The notes beneath the pieces are model-generated. The model was not told where the DNA came from, did no database searches, and saw nothing but the letters and a program-made list of their open reading frames with translations. 64,000 nucleotides of DNA from contig JAJEKV010000058.1 of the NCBI GenBank assembly GCA_021234155.1, positions 383,814-447,813 of the forward strand, in the 5' to 3' direction. Position 1 is the first letter of the stretch. Every line of letters starts with the position of its first letter. Origin of the DNA: Isoetes taiwanensis. Taxonomy: Eukaryota > Streptophyta > Lycopodiopsida > Isoetales > Isoetaceae. The translations under genes were made by a program, and so were the position numbers. This document shows, in pieces, positions 23,471 through 35,394 of the stretch.

Positions 23471-25052
23471 GATAGATAGGCATATCTTTCATCACATCAG
23501 TGTACGAACATTTTGAAAAATATCTAAAGGGCTAGTCGACCACACCAATTTGGTCTGACTACCCACTAATAATAATAAAGGGGACCTACCATAGGAACAA
23601 CCCAAGCCCCTTTAAGATGGCGTAAAATAAGAAAGGCAAATAGGAGGCAACGTACGAAAGTTTATCACCGGGATGAAAAACCCCGCCCTTTCGAGTTTTC
23701 GAGGAAAACCCTAATGATAAACCTTCGTCCGATGGCTCCAAAGGAAAAGCCCGGGCCATCAAAGTGGAGATCGTTGATGAAAAAGTCGAGGAAGCACAAG
23801 ATGGAGGTCCCAAATAAGACGATTCCTCTCGAACCCAACACGAGCGCCATAAGAAAGAAACAAATGGCCATGATCACCTGAAAAACTTAAGGTAAAAAGA
23901 AAACGAACAAAATGCATTAGACATTAGAATAGGGGGGAAGTAACTCAAAAAAGTTCGGGTTCCCCACAGCCCGGGGGTGTTAGCTCTCTATATATGGATA
24001 CGCCATGTGCGTTACTAGGGTCCAAAAAAACCCCTTCGTATACGAAGTCGAAAATTCTCTAAGAAAACCCCATATGATACTTTCTATTGTTTCCAACTTT
24101 TGTCTACCCTATATCGTATTATTTATATGATATTTTTTTGTAGTACCAATGATCCTTCTCATATAAATACAAAACGCATCTTAATATATGACATACCCCT
24201 TATCGTTATAAATATTGCAACGAATTGTGGATAATAGATTAAAGTGAACTAATGAGTTAAAGAATGATTTATTTAGTATGAGTATGTATTGAAAAGGTTT
24301 TCATGAGTCTAAGTTAACATATAACTCAAAGACTTTTGTAGGTAATCTATGAATCTATCATGTTCCAAGACCCATTCCTTCCTAGCTAGAAATTAGAAGA
24401 TTAACCCCATCTTGCGCCATACTAGAAGTTCAATCTCGCCAACAATAACCCCTAGTCGTACGGATATGGATTCAAAATCAAATAACCTTATTTTACTTGT
24501 ACGTATATGATACTTTGGACAACAAAAAAAACCCCTTATCATCCACGCATATGGTACATACGACTTACATTGGTGATACCCCCGGGCCCCACAGTTGGAT
24601 GAGATGGCCTGAAAAGAAACAACATAAAAAGAAGCACGTAACTCAAAAATATAAGCCATCACGCCTCGGCAAGGCCCCCACGGAGGCTGGTCCATAACAA
24701 ATCACAATCCTTCAATAATAGAAGGGGCTGGTCACGCGAGCCACGCGATAGAACATCATATAGCAAAACAACATAACCGGCCAAATCTGGAGAGGGACTA
24801 TACACACGCGTGCCACACGAGAAATGACAAATACTTCAAGCATAAAAGTATTGGTCACGCTGAAGCCACGCCGATGTAGAATCACATATGAGAAAGCATG
24901 AAGGTAAATAAGTTAGGGTGGGTAGGGAGGGAACTAAGACAAAAAGAGACTGCTGTGAGAAGATGCGGATAAGGAAAGAAGAAAGCCCAAAGGACATATA
25001 AATAGCCTTGTCTCTCCCCAAAATGGCGATCCGACGGTGTCGAATCACCTGC
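23471..25052 (-). mobile_element. Short non-autonomous element E, 1.58 kb, between 42-bp repeats
   Basis: Read on the minus strand, the element starts just inside the right direct repeat with TGCAGGTGATTCGACACC. It has a promoter-like CTATTTATATG (25001-24991), and a GGCTTCAGCGTGACC / GCGTGGCTCGCGTGACC region. Near its 3' part is a hairpin (23654-23728; stem ACGAAAGTTTATCA / TGATAAACCTTCGT). A (TTA) run lies near 23568-23580. Related pieces are at 26525-26645 (5' part) and 43424-44510 (two units nested in the chromovirus). No transposase or reverse transcriptase is encoded. The hairpin core resembles that of LINE 3' ends in this window, so I infer a SINE-like parasite of those LINEs. Confidence 0.5.
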
Positions 25053-25094
25053 ATTTTGGTGAGAGACTCGTCTGGAGGAGGAAAACTGGCCGAT
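25053..25094. repeat. Right copy of the 42-bp perfect direct repeat
   Basis: Identical to 23429-23470. It lies at the 5' border of element E and could be a very long target-site duplication. Confidence 0.95.
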
Positions 25095-26524
25095 AAAAAG
25101 AGAACTTCCATTTCGAAGCCCATGATCAATATTGAAAAAGAAAGAGGGCTTATTTGACAAGATGGATATATATTGGGAGGAAAAAAAATTGAGCACGTTA
25201 AGAAGAAGAGGAAATGCAAGCAAGACTAAGTTTGACGTGTTAAAAGGAAATAAAAAACTTAACAAGCAGTCAAATAACACAGACGATAGACCAAATCCTG
25301 AATGCACCCAAAACAAATACAACACCAACACTCAACAAAAACAATATGTTTGGAAAGTCTCATTGCTAGAGAACAAAGGCATAAAAATGGTATGATAGAG
25401 GAATTGACGGGCATAAGCAACAAGGGCAAAAACAATTTTCAAATGTGCCATCACGGATATTGACCAAAAGATAAAAGGTATCAAGTTATGACAAAAGACG
25501 AGAGTGAAAAGGAGACAATATACGATGACAAAAGAATTGAAAGCATAACCATAATTTAAAAGCCACACACCCCATGAAGGGAATATACATATTAAATGTG
25601 AAAAACAAAATATGCCAACACGGGGATTCGAACTCTGAACCACAAGTTTAAAAACCTCACATCCTAACCAATAGGACAACATCTACAACGAAATTAAATT
25701 CATAAAATTATTTATTATTATGTCGCAGAATGCAGAAACTACAGACCATAACCTGCGCAAGCGAAAATAGAAAGGGAAGGACGCCGTTAGACAGAACGGC
25801 ATGCCACTTGATGACGACAGGGGGATCAAAGATGAACAAATATGGCTTGAAGAAGGAAGCACCAGTCCAGAAGGTAGAAGGCAAAGGGCAAACCGATAGT
25901 CATAAGATAACAGAAAAACAGACGGATCAAGCCAAGTGACATTAAGAAGAGTAGACCCACAGATATGTTAAAGCTATATGAAACAAAGGAGATTGGAAGG
26001 GATGATTTGACCAAACGATCTAATAGGGAAAATTCGGATTGGGGATCAGATTTAGAGTAATACAAAAAACATAGTAGCTGCAAATCCACAGCAAACCATA
26101 TTTTATACTGACAAAGCCCTATTGATGCTATCGAAAGTAGATGAAAAGGCTATGCTTAGGCAAAAAAAGAATCGTTGTAGATCAAGAAGCAATCTATGCT
26201 TGGCACAATTGACATGAAATAATCCGAAAATGCTAGAAGAAAATCGATGCATCACAAGAGGAAGCCATCCATGCTATGCTCTGCTATGCCAAAACGATAT
26301 ACATCCATGCTATACGACAAGAAAATCGAAAGTGCACAAATCCAAACCAAAGAAAAACCAGTACAAGGTAACTGACACTGTAGAAAAAAGAATATGAAAA
26401 TCACAAAACCGTTGCCGAAAGCCAAATATCAATAATTCACAATTTATCTATCTGCCAGATAAGAATAAGCGCGACCGCTAGCACCACGAAGAGACATAGC
26501 ACCAAGAAGAGACAAGAACGTTGA
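25095..26524. other. Intergenic, A-rich
   Basis: Only low-complexity frames occur, apart from the tRNA-like stretch at 25612-25683. Confidence 0.4.
25612..25683 (-). repeat. tRNA-like SINE head or tRNA relic
   Basis: On the minus strand the segment shows a D-arm/A-box-like GTCCTATTGGTTAGGAT and a T-arm/B-box GAGTTCGAATCCCCG at tRNA-like spacing. The acceptor ends do not pair (GTAGATG against TGTTGGC) and the anticodon stem is poor, so it is not a working tRNA gene. A tRNA-derived SINE head is the best reading. Confidence 0.5.
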
Positions 26525-26645
26525 TGAAAACTAAGACAAAAAGAGACTGCTGTGAGAAGATGCCGATAAGGAAAGAAGAAAGCCCAAAGGACATATAAAT
26601 AGCCTCGTCTCTCCCCAAAATGGCGATCCGACGGTGTCGAATCGC
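26525..26645 (-). mobile_element. 5' fragment of element E
   Basis: About 120 bp almost identical to 24930-25050 (for example GACATATAAATAGCC, CCAAAATGGCGATCCGACGG). It ends at the same point as the 5' end of the longer copy, and lacks the hairpin half. Confidence 0.75.
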
Positions 26646-26988
26646 CTGTATCTATCTTAATATGCATGCATCTTTCTCGTGCAAATTAATAGAGGCCTTT
26701 TTTATAATTAATATTAATGTATGGAAACCTCCCCAATTTTCCTTGGAAACAGAAACCTAACTGAGGTGGTTCAAAGAGAATAGAGGAAGTTTCCTTGAAA
26801 AATAGGAAGTTTCTAGAAAGAGGGTTGTTCAAGTTAAGGGAGCATTTGAGGAATATGACAATATGCTTGAGAGTATCCAGTCAATGCGACAGACTTTTGT
26901 CAATACATGTCTGGAAAGATTTTCAACAATGTCTGCCAGAATCCATGCTCCATGTGAAATTCGTAAGATGTAATCGGTTCCGGCAAGC

Positions 26989-27919
26989 ATGGCTGGTCTG
27001 TATGACAATCAGGCGGAGACGTGTGATCTATACAGACCCAAGTATCCTGCGGAGACGTATGCTCTATACAGACCCAAGTATCCGGCGGAGCTCTTCACGT
27101 TCCTGGCTTCTCTCACGCCACACAGCCATCTTAAAGCTTGGGATGTGGGCACTGGTAGTGGCCAAGCTGCGGCAACGGTATGTTTCTAATGCATCTTCAT
27201 ACCTTGGTTTGTCATTTTCTTAGTTTCCTTAGCAGCCTTAGATATACCCTAGTTAATTCTCCTAATTGTTACAGTTAGCACAACATTACAAGACTGTTAT
27301 AGCCACAGATCTCAGCGAGCAGCAGCTTAAGCACGCAGCGAAGTTGCCAAACATAACCTATGCTTTAGCTTCTGAAAATATGGCCTTTGAAGATCTTAGT
27401 GCCATAGTAGGCCCTGAAGATTCAGTTGATTTAATCACTGTAGCACAAGCTTTACATTGGTTCAACCGAGATCAATTTTTTTCTCATGTAAAACGCTTTT
27501 TACGCAAGCCTGGGGGTGTAATTGCTGCATGGTGCTGTGCTGCATTGCCTTATGTTTCATCTGAGGTTGATGATGTGACCAAAGCGTTTTCTAAGAAAGT
27601 TGATCCATATTTTGAACCTCCAAAGAAGTTTGTAGATGATGAATACCGAACCATTGATTTTCCATTTGATCCCGTTGTGGATTCTGCTCTTGGGGTTGGT
27701 CCTTTTGAGTTTAAGTGGAAGAAAGACATGATTCTTGAAGAACTTATTTCGTACTTTAGATCGTGGTCTGCAGTGCAAACAGCACTTGATAAGGGAGTTG
27801 TTCTGTTGGATGATGAGGTCAAGTCACAGTTTGAGAAGGCTTGGGGAAATCCTGTGGTGGTTAGGACTGTCACATTTCCAATTTTTCTGCTGGTTGGATG
27901 TGTGGCATCTCCTGAGTGA
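26989..27919 (+). CDS. SAM-dependent methyltransferase (Methyltransf_11 type)
   Basis: Two exons, 26989-27177 and 27275-27919, with a 97-bp GT-AG intron in phase 0, give 277 residues. The N-terminus [10 protein letters not shown] is typical of this plant family. Motif I binding S-adenosylmethionine is [11 protein letters not shown] (51-61). The acidic loop motif is ATDLSEQQL (73-81), and VAQALHWF (119-126) follows. The C-terminus has [13 protein letters not shown]. Family members are small cytosolic methyltransferases whose substrates are mostly unknown, so I assign none. The start was chosen because it gives the family N-terminus and lies directly before the conserved YRPKYPAE. That motif is present twice (residues 15-22 and 27-34) because of a 36-nt in-frame tandem duplication. 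Otherwise the gene looks intact. Confidence 0.9.
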
Positions 27920-29445
27920 ATCAGTGTCGTTACTATTCAAAAACACAACTTTTGTAGGACATTTATGTTGGTTTAACAGGGACAACTTATCTTCAAGTTG
28001 TTTGGCTCAAAGCAGCTTTTACATTACAAAAGAATTATTGTGCTCTTATGTAAATGCAAATGCAATATATAGAATAGAATATATGTTTTTGTTACAAGTA
28101 ATGTTCTTCGTATTGCCTTTCTCAGTCCTACATTTTAAAGTAGTTATTCTCGAACTTTAATGCCAATATATCATGGAATTTTTTCTGGATATTGTGATCA
28201 TCTGGTGGGCATTAAAGCTTGCCGACTTCTGGTTGGTCATGTTGATACTTTTCCTTTACATGTCTCTTATTCTGAATATGTCAAAGAATGATGAAAGGTC
28301 TAAGCTTCTTACCTTGTAAATATTTCTTAAAATTCCCTTTTAGTAGAACATCAGCTTGTCACCTTGATATGGTGAAACCACTCTGTTAAGAATGACGTTT
28401 CTCAGGGTCTAGTCTGAGAAAGTTGTGTAACTGCAGCTTTTGCAAAATATACATTTTCTTGGAGTCCATGAGCACCAAGAAATGTCATCCATAGACCATG
28501 CATGTGTTGGAATTTCATCACTGACTTCTTTTGCATCATGCAAGTTCTCTAAGAAGATCGACCAGCATGCATAGTGTTTTATGAGGCCAGACTGAATACA
28601 TGGCCTGAAAATGGGGCCAGGGACGGAAAGAAATATGGCTGGCTTTAATCCACAATTCCACAATATTTGTATCTTACACAAGATTTAAGTGCTTTCATCA
28701 GTTTTCATGATCAAGATATCATAGCATTCCCGGATTTATGTCCCCTTGTTGGCAAACTTTTGAAGACATTGATACATACATTCCAAGAAGGGCACTTTCG
28801 ACAAACACATCTGATGAACCCAGATTTTTGTCATATTTGTTCCCCTGCTTCCAATGCTTATGGTTGCAGATGCATTGAAAGTCACTAAAGTAGGTAAAGC
28901 CATCCAGTTCCCGTTTATGTTTGAAAGTGTTTGAAACGTTAATAAGAATTTGATAATAAGCAAAAGTTCTAGAATATAATCCAAGAAACTGTATCAGGTT
29001 TTGCCATCATGTCAAATGCATGCTTGGCATTTTCAGTATTATTACAATTGACATGCATTCCAATTAAAGAATTTCCCACCATGACATGGTCACTCTTGTC
29101 CAACTTTTAAGAGATGCATAAACCTATCCCATGATGTTAACAAAGGAGGTAGTAGTTTCTTGTTGTATCTGCAGAAAGAACAGATTTTCAATTCCGTCGC
29201 TGTGTACAGCAATATATTCTAGCTGACAATGTCATGTGTTGACATTCTTGACAGGTATCCTCAATGCCTCCACATTCAGCGTACATAGATAGAAAGGAAT
29301 TTTCAGGACTTATATATATATATATACGTTTAACGTTAGTTTGGCAGCATGATCTGTGCATGAAAAAGCTAATGTATTTAGAAATATTATAAAGGTAAGC
29401 GTGATCTTCTCTCTTTTGTTCAAATAGTTTCGTAGCTTCTATAAC

Positions 29446-29575
29446 ATCCTGAAATCAAAGCGGCTCCATATTTGGCATATATACCAATAATGTGTTTTCC
29501 CATCTTTCACATCCTCAAATTAAAGCAGCTCTGCATTTGACATATATACCAATAATGTATTTTCCCATCTTTCAC
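29446..29575. repeat. Two-copy tandem repeat, 65 bp
   Basis: ATCCTGAAATCAAAGC... (29446-29510) and ATCCTCAAATTAAAGC... (29511-29575) are adjacent and share CATATATACCAATAATGT. Confidence 0.85.
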
Positions 29576-29814
29576 TAGATGTGCATTGAATGTTTACCCT
29601 GTGCTAATATGGAAGAATTCTAAGGACGTTACTTTGTTGGGCTGTATGCCATCTCTTTGCATTTGCGAAGGGGCGACAGTATGTTTGTGCAGCATTTATA
29701 TAGGAGATGTCCTGCAACTAAAGAATTCCACAAAACAGTGTCATGTATAGTCATTGCACAACTCTTGAACAATGTCTAAGACTGGGCTTTTGCCTTTGCT
29801 TTGTAACTCATGGC

Positions 29815-29880
29815 CATCTTGGGTCTTCGTAGACGTTGACGTGGACGTTAAAAGTTTTATTCTATTTTTTCTATTCTAAT
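29815..29880 (+). mobile_element. Very short LINE 3' tip
   Basis: GTGGACGTTAAAAG followed by TTTTATTCTATTTTTTCTAT matches the LINE end word GTGGACGTTAAAA plus a decayed TATTC tail. The 5' limit cannot be set. Confidence 0.5.
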
Positions 29881-30524
29881 AAAATGTCTACCAAATATAT
29901 TTTCCAACATGATCCTATTCGTAACTTGATCTGGCTTCATTTTCTGGCATCTATTATATGATGATTGTAGCTTTCCTGATGTTATTGTTTCTGCCATATT
30001 GCTAGAAGGTATTTAAAATGTCCCCACAATTGGCTTATCCGTGAAGACCAATAAGCATGAACCAATTTAGTATGTTCTCATGAGCAGACATGCATTTAAA
30101 AATACATACATTCTTTCATCTGGTCTAGATATCTTGCTGCATGAGATTAAAGAGTTGCATAGCCATCTTCAGCATATCCATAAATTAGTGCTCCATGTAG
30201 CAATGTTCTTCGAAGACATCAAGTCAAACACTCATGCTTCAGCACTTGGGCATATTAATTAATCATAGCATTGCTTAAACTGATACCCATTTCCAGCCCA
30301 ACCTTCAGGCGAACGCCTACAATAATGGCACTAGCATCCTATATCCGAGAAGTTCTGATGTCCAAGCTTAATTATGTCCTGCATCAATATATTGACATGT
30401 TCAAATATTTAGTTTATCAACGAGCTTATTATTGCTAAGCTTCGGGGTGGGGTTTTTTTGGGGGTTTTCTAAACCCCGGCGAATGAGTGTTAAGAGGGGT
30501 CTCGGCCCCGATCGCGTCGCCATA

Positions 30525-30635
30525 ACGTCAAGGCAAGTGGGTCTGCCTTCAGGAAGATTTTCAATCCATTCTTATCAAGAATCGCAAATGGCTATGCAAA
30601 ACCTGTAGAATCAGGTTAACAGCTTGCCTTGACGT
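30525..30635. repeat. Inverted repeat with 13-bp perfect arms
   Basis: ACGTCAAGGCAAG (30525-30537) and CTTGCCTTGACGT (30623-30635) are perfect inverted copies 85 bp apart. Just upstream, 30440-30485 is rich in G and T runs (GGGGTGGGGTTTTTTT, AAACCCCGG) and recalls the LINE hairpin core. Confidence 0.7.
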
Positions 30636-32249
30636 GGAACAAGAAGGGGTCAGCCATTCTTGCTTCCCCCTTCCCGTTCCACATAACTTCACCATCTTCT
30701 TGGGCATGTACATATCCCAAATTAAATATTAAAACAAGCTTCTTTCTAATATAAAATGCATTGAAACAAGCTAGTACTATTGTGCTAGTTAATCAAAAGC
30801 TAAGAATCAAGGGCAAAAGCAGGCTTGATTTTGCAGGGCCGGATCAAAGGGACCGATGGGTACCTGATGTGGAAAATGTAGTTGTGAAACATAAGGTGAT
30901 GGAACACAGGGAACCTTAACATATATGCTTCCTAAAGTGAATATTGTTGAGGAGGATATATGAAGGCTTCTCGAATATATGAAGATACATTACAACAGTA
31001 GGATAATAATAATTGGAGAACATGGTATGCTTCCTCCAATTTCTATGGTGTTGTTTTGTGTGGCTGAGTATTGGTGACGGTTTTCTCAGGCATGCCAACT
31101 AACACATTCATTTTGGAGGACTCGTTAAGAATTGAGTTTATGAGTAGCTTTGTTGGTGCCAAGAAGAAAGAAGAGTAAACAGTGGATTAAATTCCTATAG
31201 AGATGGTGCAAATGTTGAAGCATATTTTGTATGGTCATTGTTGATCAGCTCTTCTACAGCTTTCCTATTGTGTTGAACCTCAGCATTATTGTTGGCAGCT
31301 TGAATTCCATTTACCTCTAAGCTCACCATTGTTGTTGGCAAAGATGAACTTCATTGGTTTCATGTCATTTGTATGGTAGGCTCCATCACAAAGAACAACA
31401 GACGTGTGTGCCACAATCAGAAAACGTACACAAAATGATATCATCCTCGTTCGATGCATTTTCAAGCAAGAATGTATCCTACTCTAAAAGAACCATCCTC
31501 TTCCCAAAGACAAAACAGTAAATTGCATGATGTTTCATACTAGGACCAACAACGGAATCTATTGGAGACCATTCACGCTTAATGGTATCAAAACTCATGA
31601 AGTTCACTAAGTTTTCCCACATCTTAAAAAACATGTTGTGGAAAAAAGGACACATGGGCTTGCATGTGGAACATCAATGGCCTAGATGACAAGATGGTTG
31701 CCTCCATGGATGATGTTCTCAATCATCGGGATATGGTTTTCTTTGTAGAAAACACACTAACACCTAAGAGTTTTGCTTGCCAAATATACCGGGCTTTGAG
31801 CTTCTACATTCAACATGGAATAGGAAAGAATGGAGACATAAAGGTTTCGATGGTGTAGCATGTTATGTAAGGGAGCACCTCATACAAACATTCAAAGTGA
31901 AAATGAAAGAGTGCACTAAACAATACATATTAGTGGAGCTCCCGGGCAAGGGAAGGAAATATACATTCTTGGCTGCTATTTCCCTCCACGGAATCTCCTA
32001 CCTATGATCTTGAAAATATGGACCCGACGCGTTTTGACACTAATGGAAAGCGGAGATATCATTCGATTGGGGATTTCAATGGCAGGATAGCAGATAAACA
32101 GGCATTTATGGTTAGTTCAAATGAGAACCAATATGGATGGAAAAAATGGATGAACAAGAACTACACTTGGCAGACCTCTCCCGATGCACAGAGGACACAT
32201 ATGCTTATGTGACACCCCAAGGGAGGCTTTTGCTTAGCATGTGTGGGGG

Positions 32250-32640
32250 GGTTAGGACTAACTATATGCAATGGAATCGCAAAATTTCTAGGCACTCACA
32301 AATGTACCTCTTGGGGCTCGGGGGAAAGAGTTGCGTCAGATTAATCGTCAAAAATGTTCGTCAGATTTTTCGTCAAATTTTGCGTCACAAATTTCGTCAG
32401 GTTTTTCGTCAGATTTTGCGTCATTTTATTCGTCTGACTTTTCGCCGAAAAATTATGCGTCAGATTTTTCATCGAAATTTTAAATTCGAACTTTTTCGTC
32501 GGATTTTTGCATCGACATTTTCGCTTAAAATTAGGCCGATTCTCACCGGAAAAATACATAAGATTTTTCGACGTATTTTCGACCTTGAGCGTGCATTCTC
32601 TTGTAGTGCCGGTAATGCTTCCTCTTCACGCCATAGCAAG
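32250..32640. repeat. Insertion with degenerate CGTCAGATTTTT repeats
   Basis: Within the LINE endonuclease region, about 390 bp read as many diverged copies of a 12-16-nt word (CGTCAGATTTTT, CGTCAAATTTTG, CGTCACAAATTT, CGTCAGGTTTTT), densest from 32335 to 32545. The limits are approximate. Confidence 0.65.
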
Positions 32641-35350
32641 GCAACTACTCTTGGTCGCTAAACTGTCATCATTTGTTAGACTTCTTCACAAGTTGAATGG
32701 AAGCCACGAGGTTCTTTGCGAAGTGTAGTGGATCTAGTGCTAACCACAACTGCAGAAAACATTGAAAGCTTTGAAGTGGGGGATGATACACCAGAATCAG
32801 ATCATGTGCCAATCGTGGTGAAAGTGAATGCTTTAAGGAGACGCCATGAATCAAAGGGCAACCTTGAAAAAAAACACTTTCGAATGAATTTTAGAAAAGC
32901 TGACATATGCACGACTACTTGAATGGCCAAATACAGCAGAAAGTATCAGCACTATGCTTAGCAAAATGCTAATATCAGTGGCAGAGAATTGTTTTGTCCC
33001 AACAAGACGAGCAAAGGGATTACCATGTAATGTTTGGTTTGACAAAGAATGCAAAGAGAAAGATACAAGAATACACCTAAGGAAGGAAATGGCGAGGGTC
33101 GGAAGGCATATTTCAAACTTATCAGGCAGAAAAAAAGAGCCTATCTTAGTAAAAGGCAGGAAGATCTAGTTCTTGAACTAGTGGCAGACCCTCGAAAATT
33201 TTGGAGCCGTCTCAAAACTAAGAAGAATAGCAGCACACTTCTTGAAGTAAGGGAGCTTATGATACATCTACATAAACTCTATCATGTGGAGGGCATTGAT
33301 GATCAGCCCCCTCTTTGTGGGGACATCATCAGTATATCTGAGGAAGATGTATCTATGGCCCTTCAAAATCTCTCGCTTAGGAAAGCATCAGATGCAACAA
33401 ATCTAATGGCTGAGATAATAAAGTGGACGGGCTCCACAGTTAGATCCATCATAACCCAAATGCTAAATGCAGCAATACGTGAGGGACTTCCCACGTCTTG
33501 GCAAATAAGCAGAATAGTGCCATTGCATAAAGCAGGAGATATAGCAAATCCCAGCAATTACAGAACGATCATGATAAGCATCTTATACTCTAAATTGTTT
33601 GCAACCGATTTGGAGCAAAAAATCAGCAGACGGGCAAAAGGGAACAAGGTTAGAGCGAGAGGACAGGCAGGATTTAGGCCAGACAAATCCACCATAGATC
33701 ACCTTCTCACATTCAGGGCAGCCATGGACTCTCTGAAAAAGACAAAAAAGCCATGTTTGCATTGTTTGTAGACCTAACTAAAGCCTTCGACATGGTCAGA
33801 AGAGGTGACATATGGGCAAGGTTGAAAGGCTCGAGATTCCAAATGACATAAAGGATGCATTGACTTCACTCTACAAACAGGTACGGATCCAACTGTCCTT
33901 CCCGTTAGTGGACATATGTGACGAAGTGATATATAGTAACATGGGGGTAAAGCAAGGCTACCCGTTATCACCCACGCTGTTTGGCCTTTTCATAGATGAA
34001 TTAGAGACTTGGATTGCTCAAAATGGGAAAGAAGGCACTATGGTAGGAGGGTTCGCTCTTGCATTGCTACTCTATGCAGATGATATTCTTTTGCTCTCCA
34101 GGCATGAGCATGGACTCCAACGGCACCTAAACACGTTGGCATCCTTTTGTGATGCAAGGCAGATGAAAGTGAATCTCAGTAAGACCAGGATCATAGTATT
34201 TGACACCAGATCAACAGATTTCAACTTCCTATACAAAGGCATTAAGGTGGAGTTGACAACACAGTATAAATACTTGGGCCTGATGGAAGATCAAAACTAT
34301 AAATGGAACAGGATGGTTCAGCACAGAACAGATGGCGGTCTCAATATTCTCCATGCAGTGAAGATGCAAAAAAGCAGAAATCATTTACTTTGGCCTAAAG
34401 AAAATGCTCTACAAGACTCTAGTGCAGGCTGTGATTCTATACGGTTGTGAAATATGGGGGCCAGGGCTCTCGCTAGACATGTGGAAACGGGTTGAGAAAA
34501 TACAAAAAAGGTTTCTTGTGACCGAATTAGGAGTTAAGCTACAAACCCCCTATGAAATGCTACTCGCGGAGATAGGTTTCATGACATTAGAAGGGGAGGC
34601 CATGTGCCAGCTGCTACATTACATCTACAAAATACAAGGAATGGAGGAAGACAATCTTCTTAAATCAGCCATGAAGGAAAGTGAAAACAAAGGGTGGTAC
34701 GCAGACGTAAAGAAGTGGCTATCTAGATGGAGGATGTGCCTAGAGAACATGCCACACAAGAAAGATACAATCAGAGAGTGGATGAAAACCAATATCCAAT
34801 ATCAGCTATGGCAAAATGTCGGGACTAAAATGTTGGATTATAAGCATGCTATGAATCCAGAGCTTAAGCCGATGTCATACTTATCAGAAAAAATATCAAT
34901 GGTAAAAAGACACAACATTTGTAGAATGAGGCTCAGCGCACACCATTTGGGGATCGAAGTAGGCAGATGGGAAAATATTCCAAGAGAAAAACATATGTGC
35001 AAAGTATGCGGATCCTCCGAAGAGATAAAAGATGAAGCATACGTCATACTTCACTACCCGGCCTTCCAGGGGCTCAGAGACTAGCTCGATATCAATGCGG
35101 CATTCTTAACAAAGTTCTTTGCATGACCAGGTAAACAAACAGGTCAATACATTATAGAAGCTTTGGAGATAAGAGAGATTTCAATCAAAAGCTACAAATA
35201 TTTACTTGAGGAATTTGGAAAAGACGCAAGAGAGGAGAACTAGTGTTGCCCCAATATAGGAGTACACTATATTTAAGATCTCACTATATGTACTTTTATA
35301 CATTTAACATCTAATAGACCTGATGGTCTCATAGATGGAAAAATAAAAAT

Positions 35351-35392
35351 CTGTCTCTCTCTCCCTCTCCCCTCTCTCTCTCTCTCTCTCTG
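35351..35392. repeat. TC dinucleotide repeat, LINE tail
   Basis: CTCTCTCTCC and CTCTCTCTCTCTCTC follow the LINE 3' end directly. Confidence 0.9.
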
Positions 35393-35394
35393 TG

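Larger units (their letters stand above)
27920..31640. other. Intergenic between methyltransferase and LINE
   Basis: No gene recognised. It includes a 65-bp tandem repeat (29446-29575), a short LINE tip near 29815-29880 and an inverted repeat region near 30425-30640. Confidence 0.4.
31645..35392 (+). mobile_element. Broken LINE with endonuclease, RT and zinc-knuckle end
   Basis: Plus-strand coding in several frames. APE-type endonuclease motifs are WNINGL (31668), GDFNGRI (about 32070) and, after an insertion, SVVDLVL and SDHVPIVV (about 32720-32820). Reverse transcriptase follows (33300-34200): SNYRTIMI, QAGFRPDKSTIDHLL, GVKQGYPLSPTLFGLFIDE and the catalytic LLYADDILLLSR. The C-terminal part (34404-35082) has ILYGCEIWG and ICRMRLSAHHLGIE.GRW, then a CxxC...H...  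region (CKVCGSSEEIKDEAY). The 3' end is TGGTCTCATAGATGG, an A-rich stretch and a TC-repeat tail (35351-35392). At least three frameshifts and one insertion make it inactive. The clade is not certain; it is not the poly(A)-tailed L1 type seen at 38-41 kb. Confidence 0.85.

Noticed and set aside
24882-25331. 149-codon hydrophobic protein on the minus strand
   Set aside because: It overlaps the repeated 5' region of element E and the 42-bp direct repeat. The frame is not preserved in the 26525-26645 copy beyond short pieces.
25612-25683. Functional tRNA gene
   Set aside because: A and B boxes are present, but acceptor ends do not pair and the anticodon stem is poor. A SINE head or relic fits better.
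32208-32690. TGTGACACCCC as the start of a solo LTR inside the LINE
   Set aside because: The stretch still codes LINE endonuclease in another frame (CTEDTYAYVTPQGRLLLSMC), and no matching LTR end or 5-bp duplication was found.
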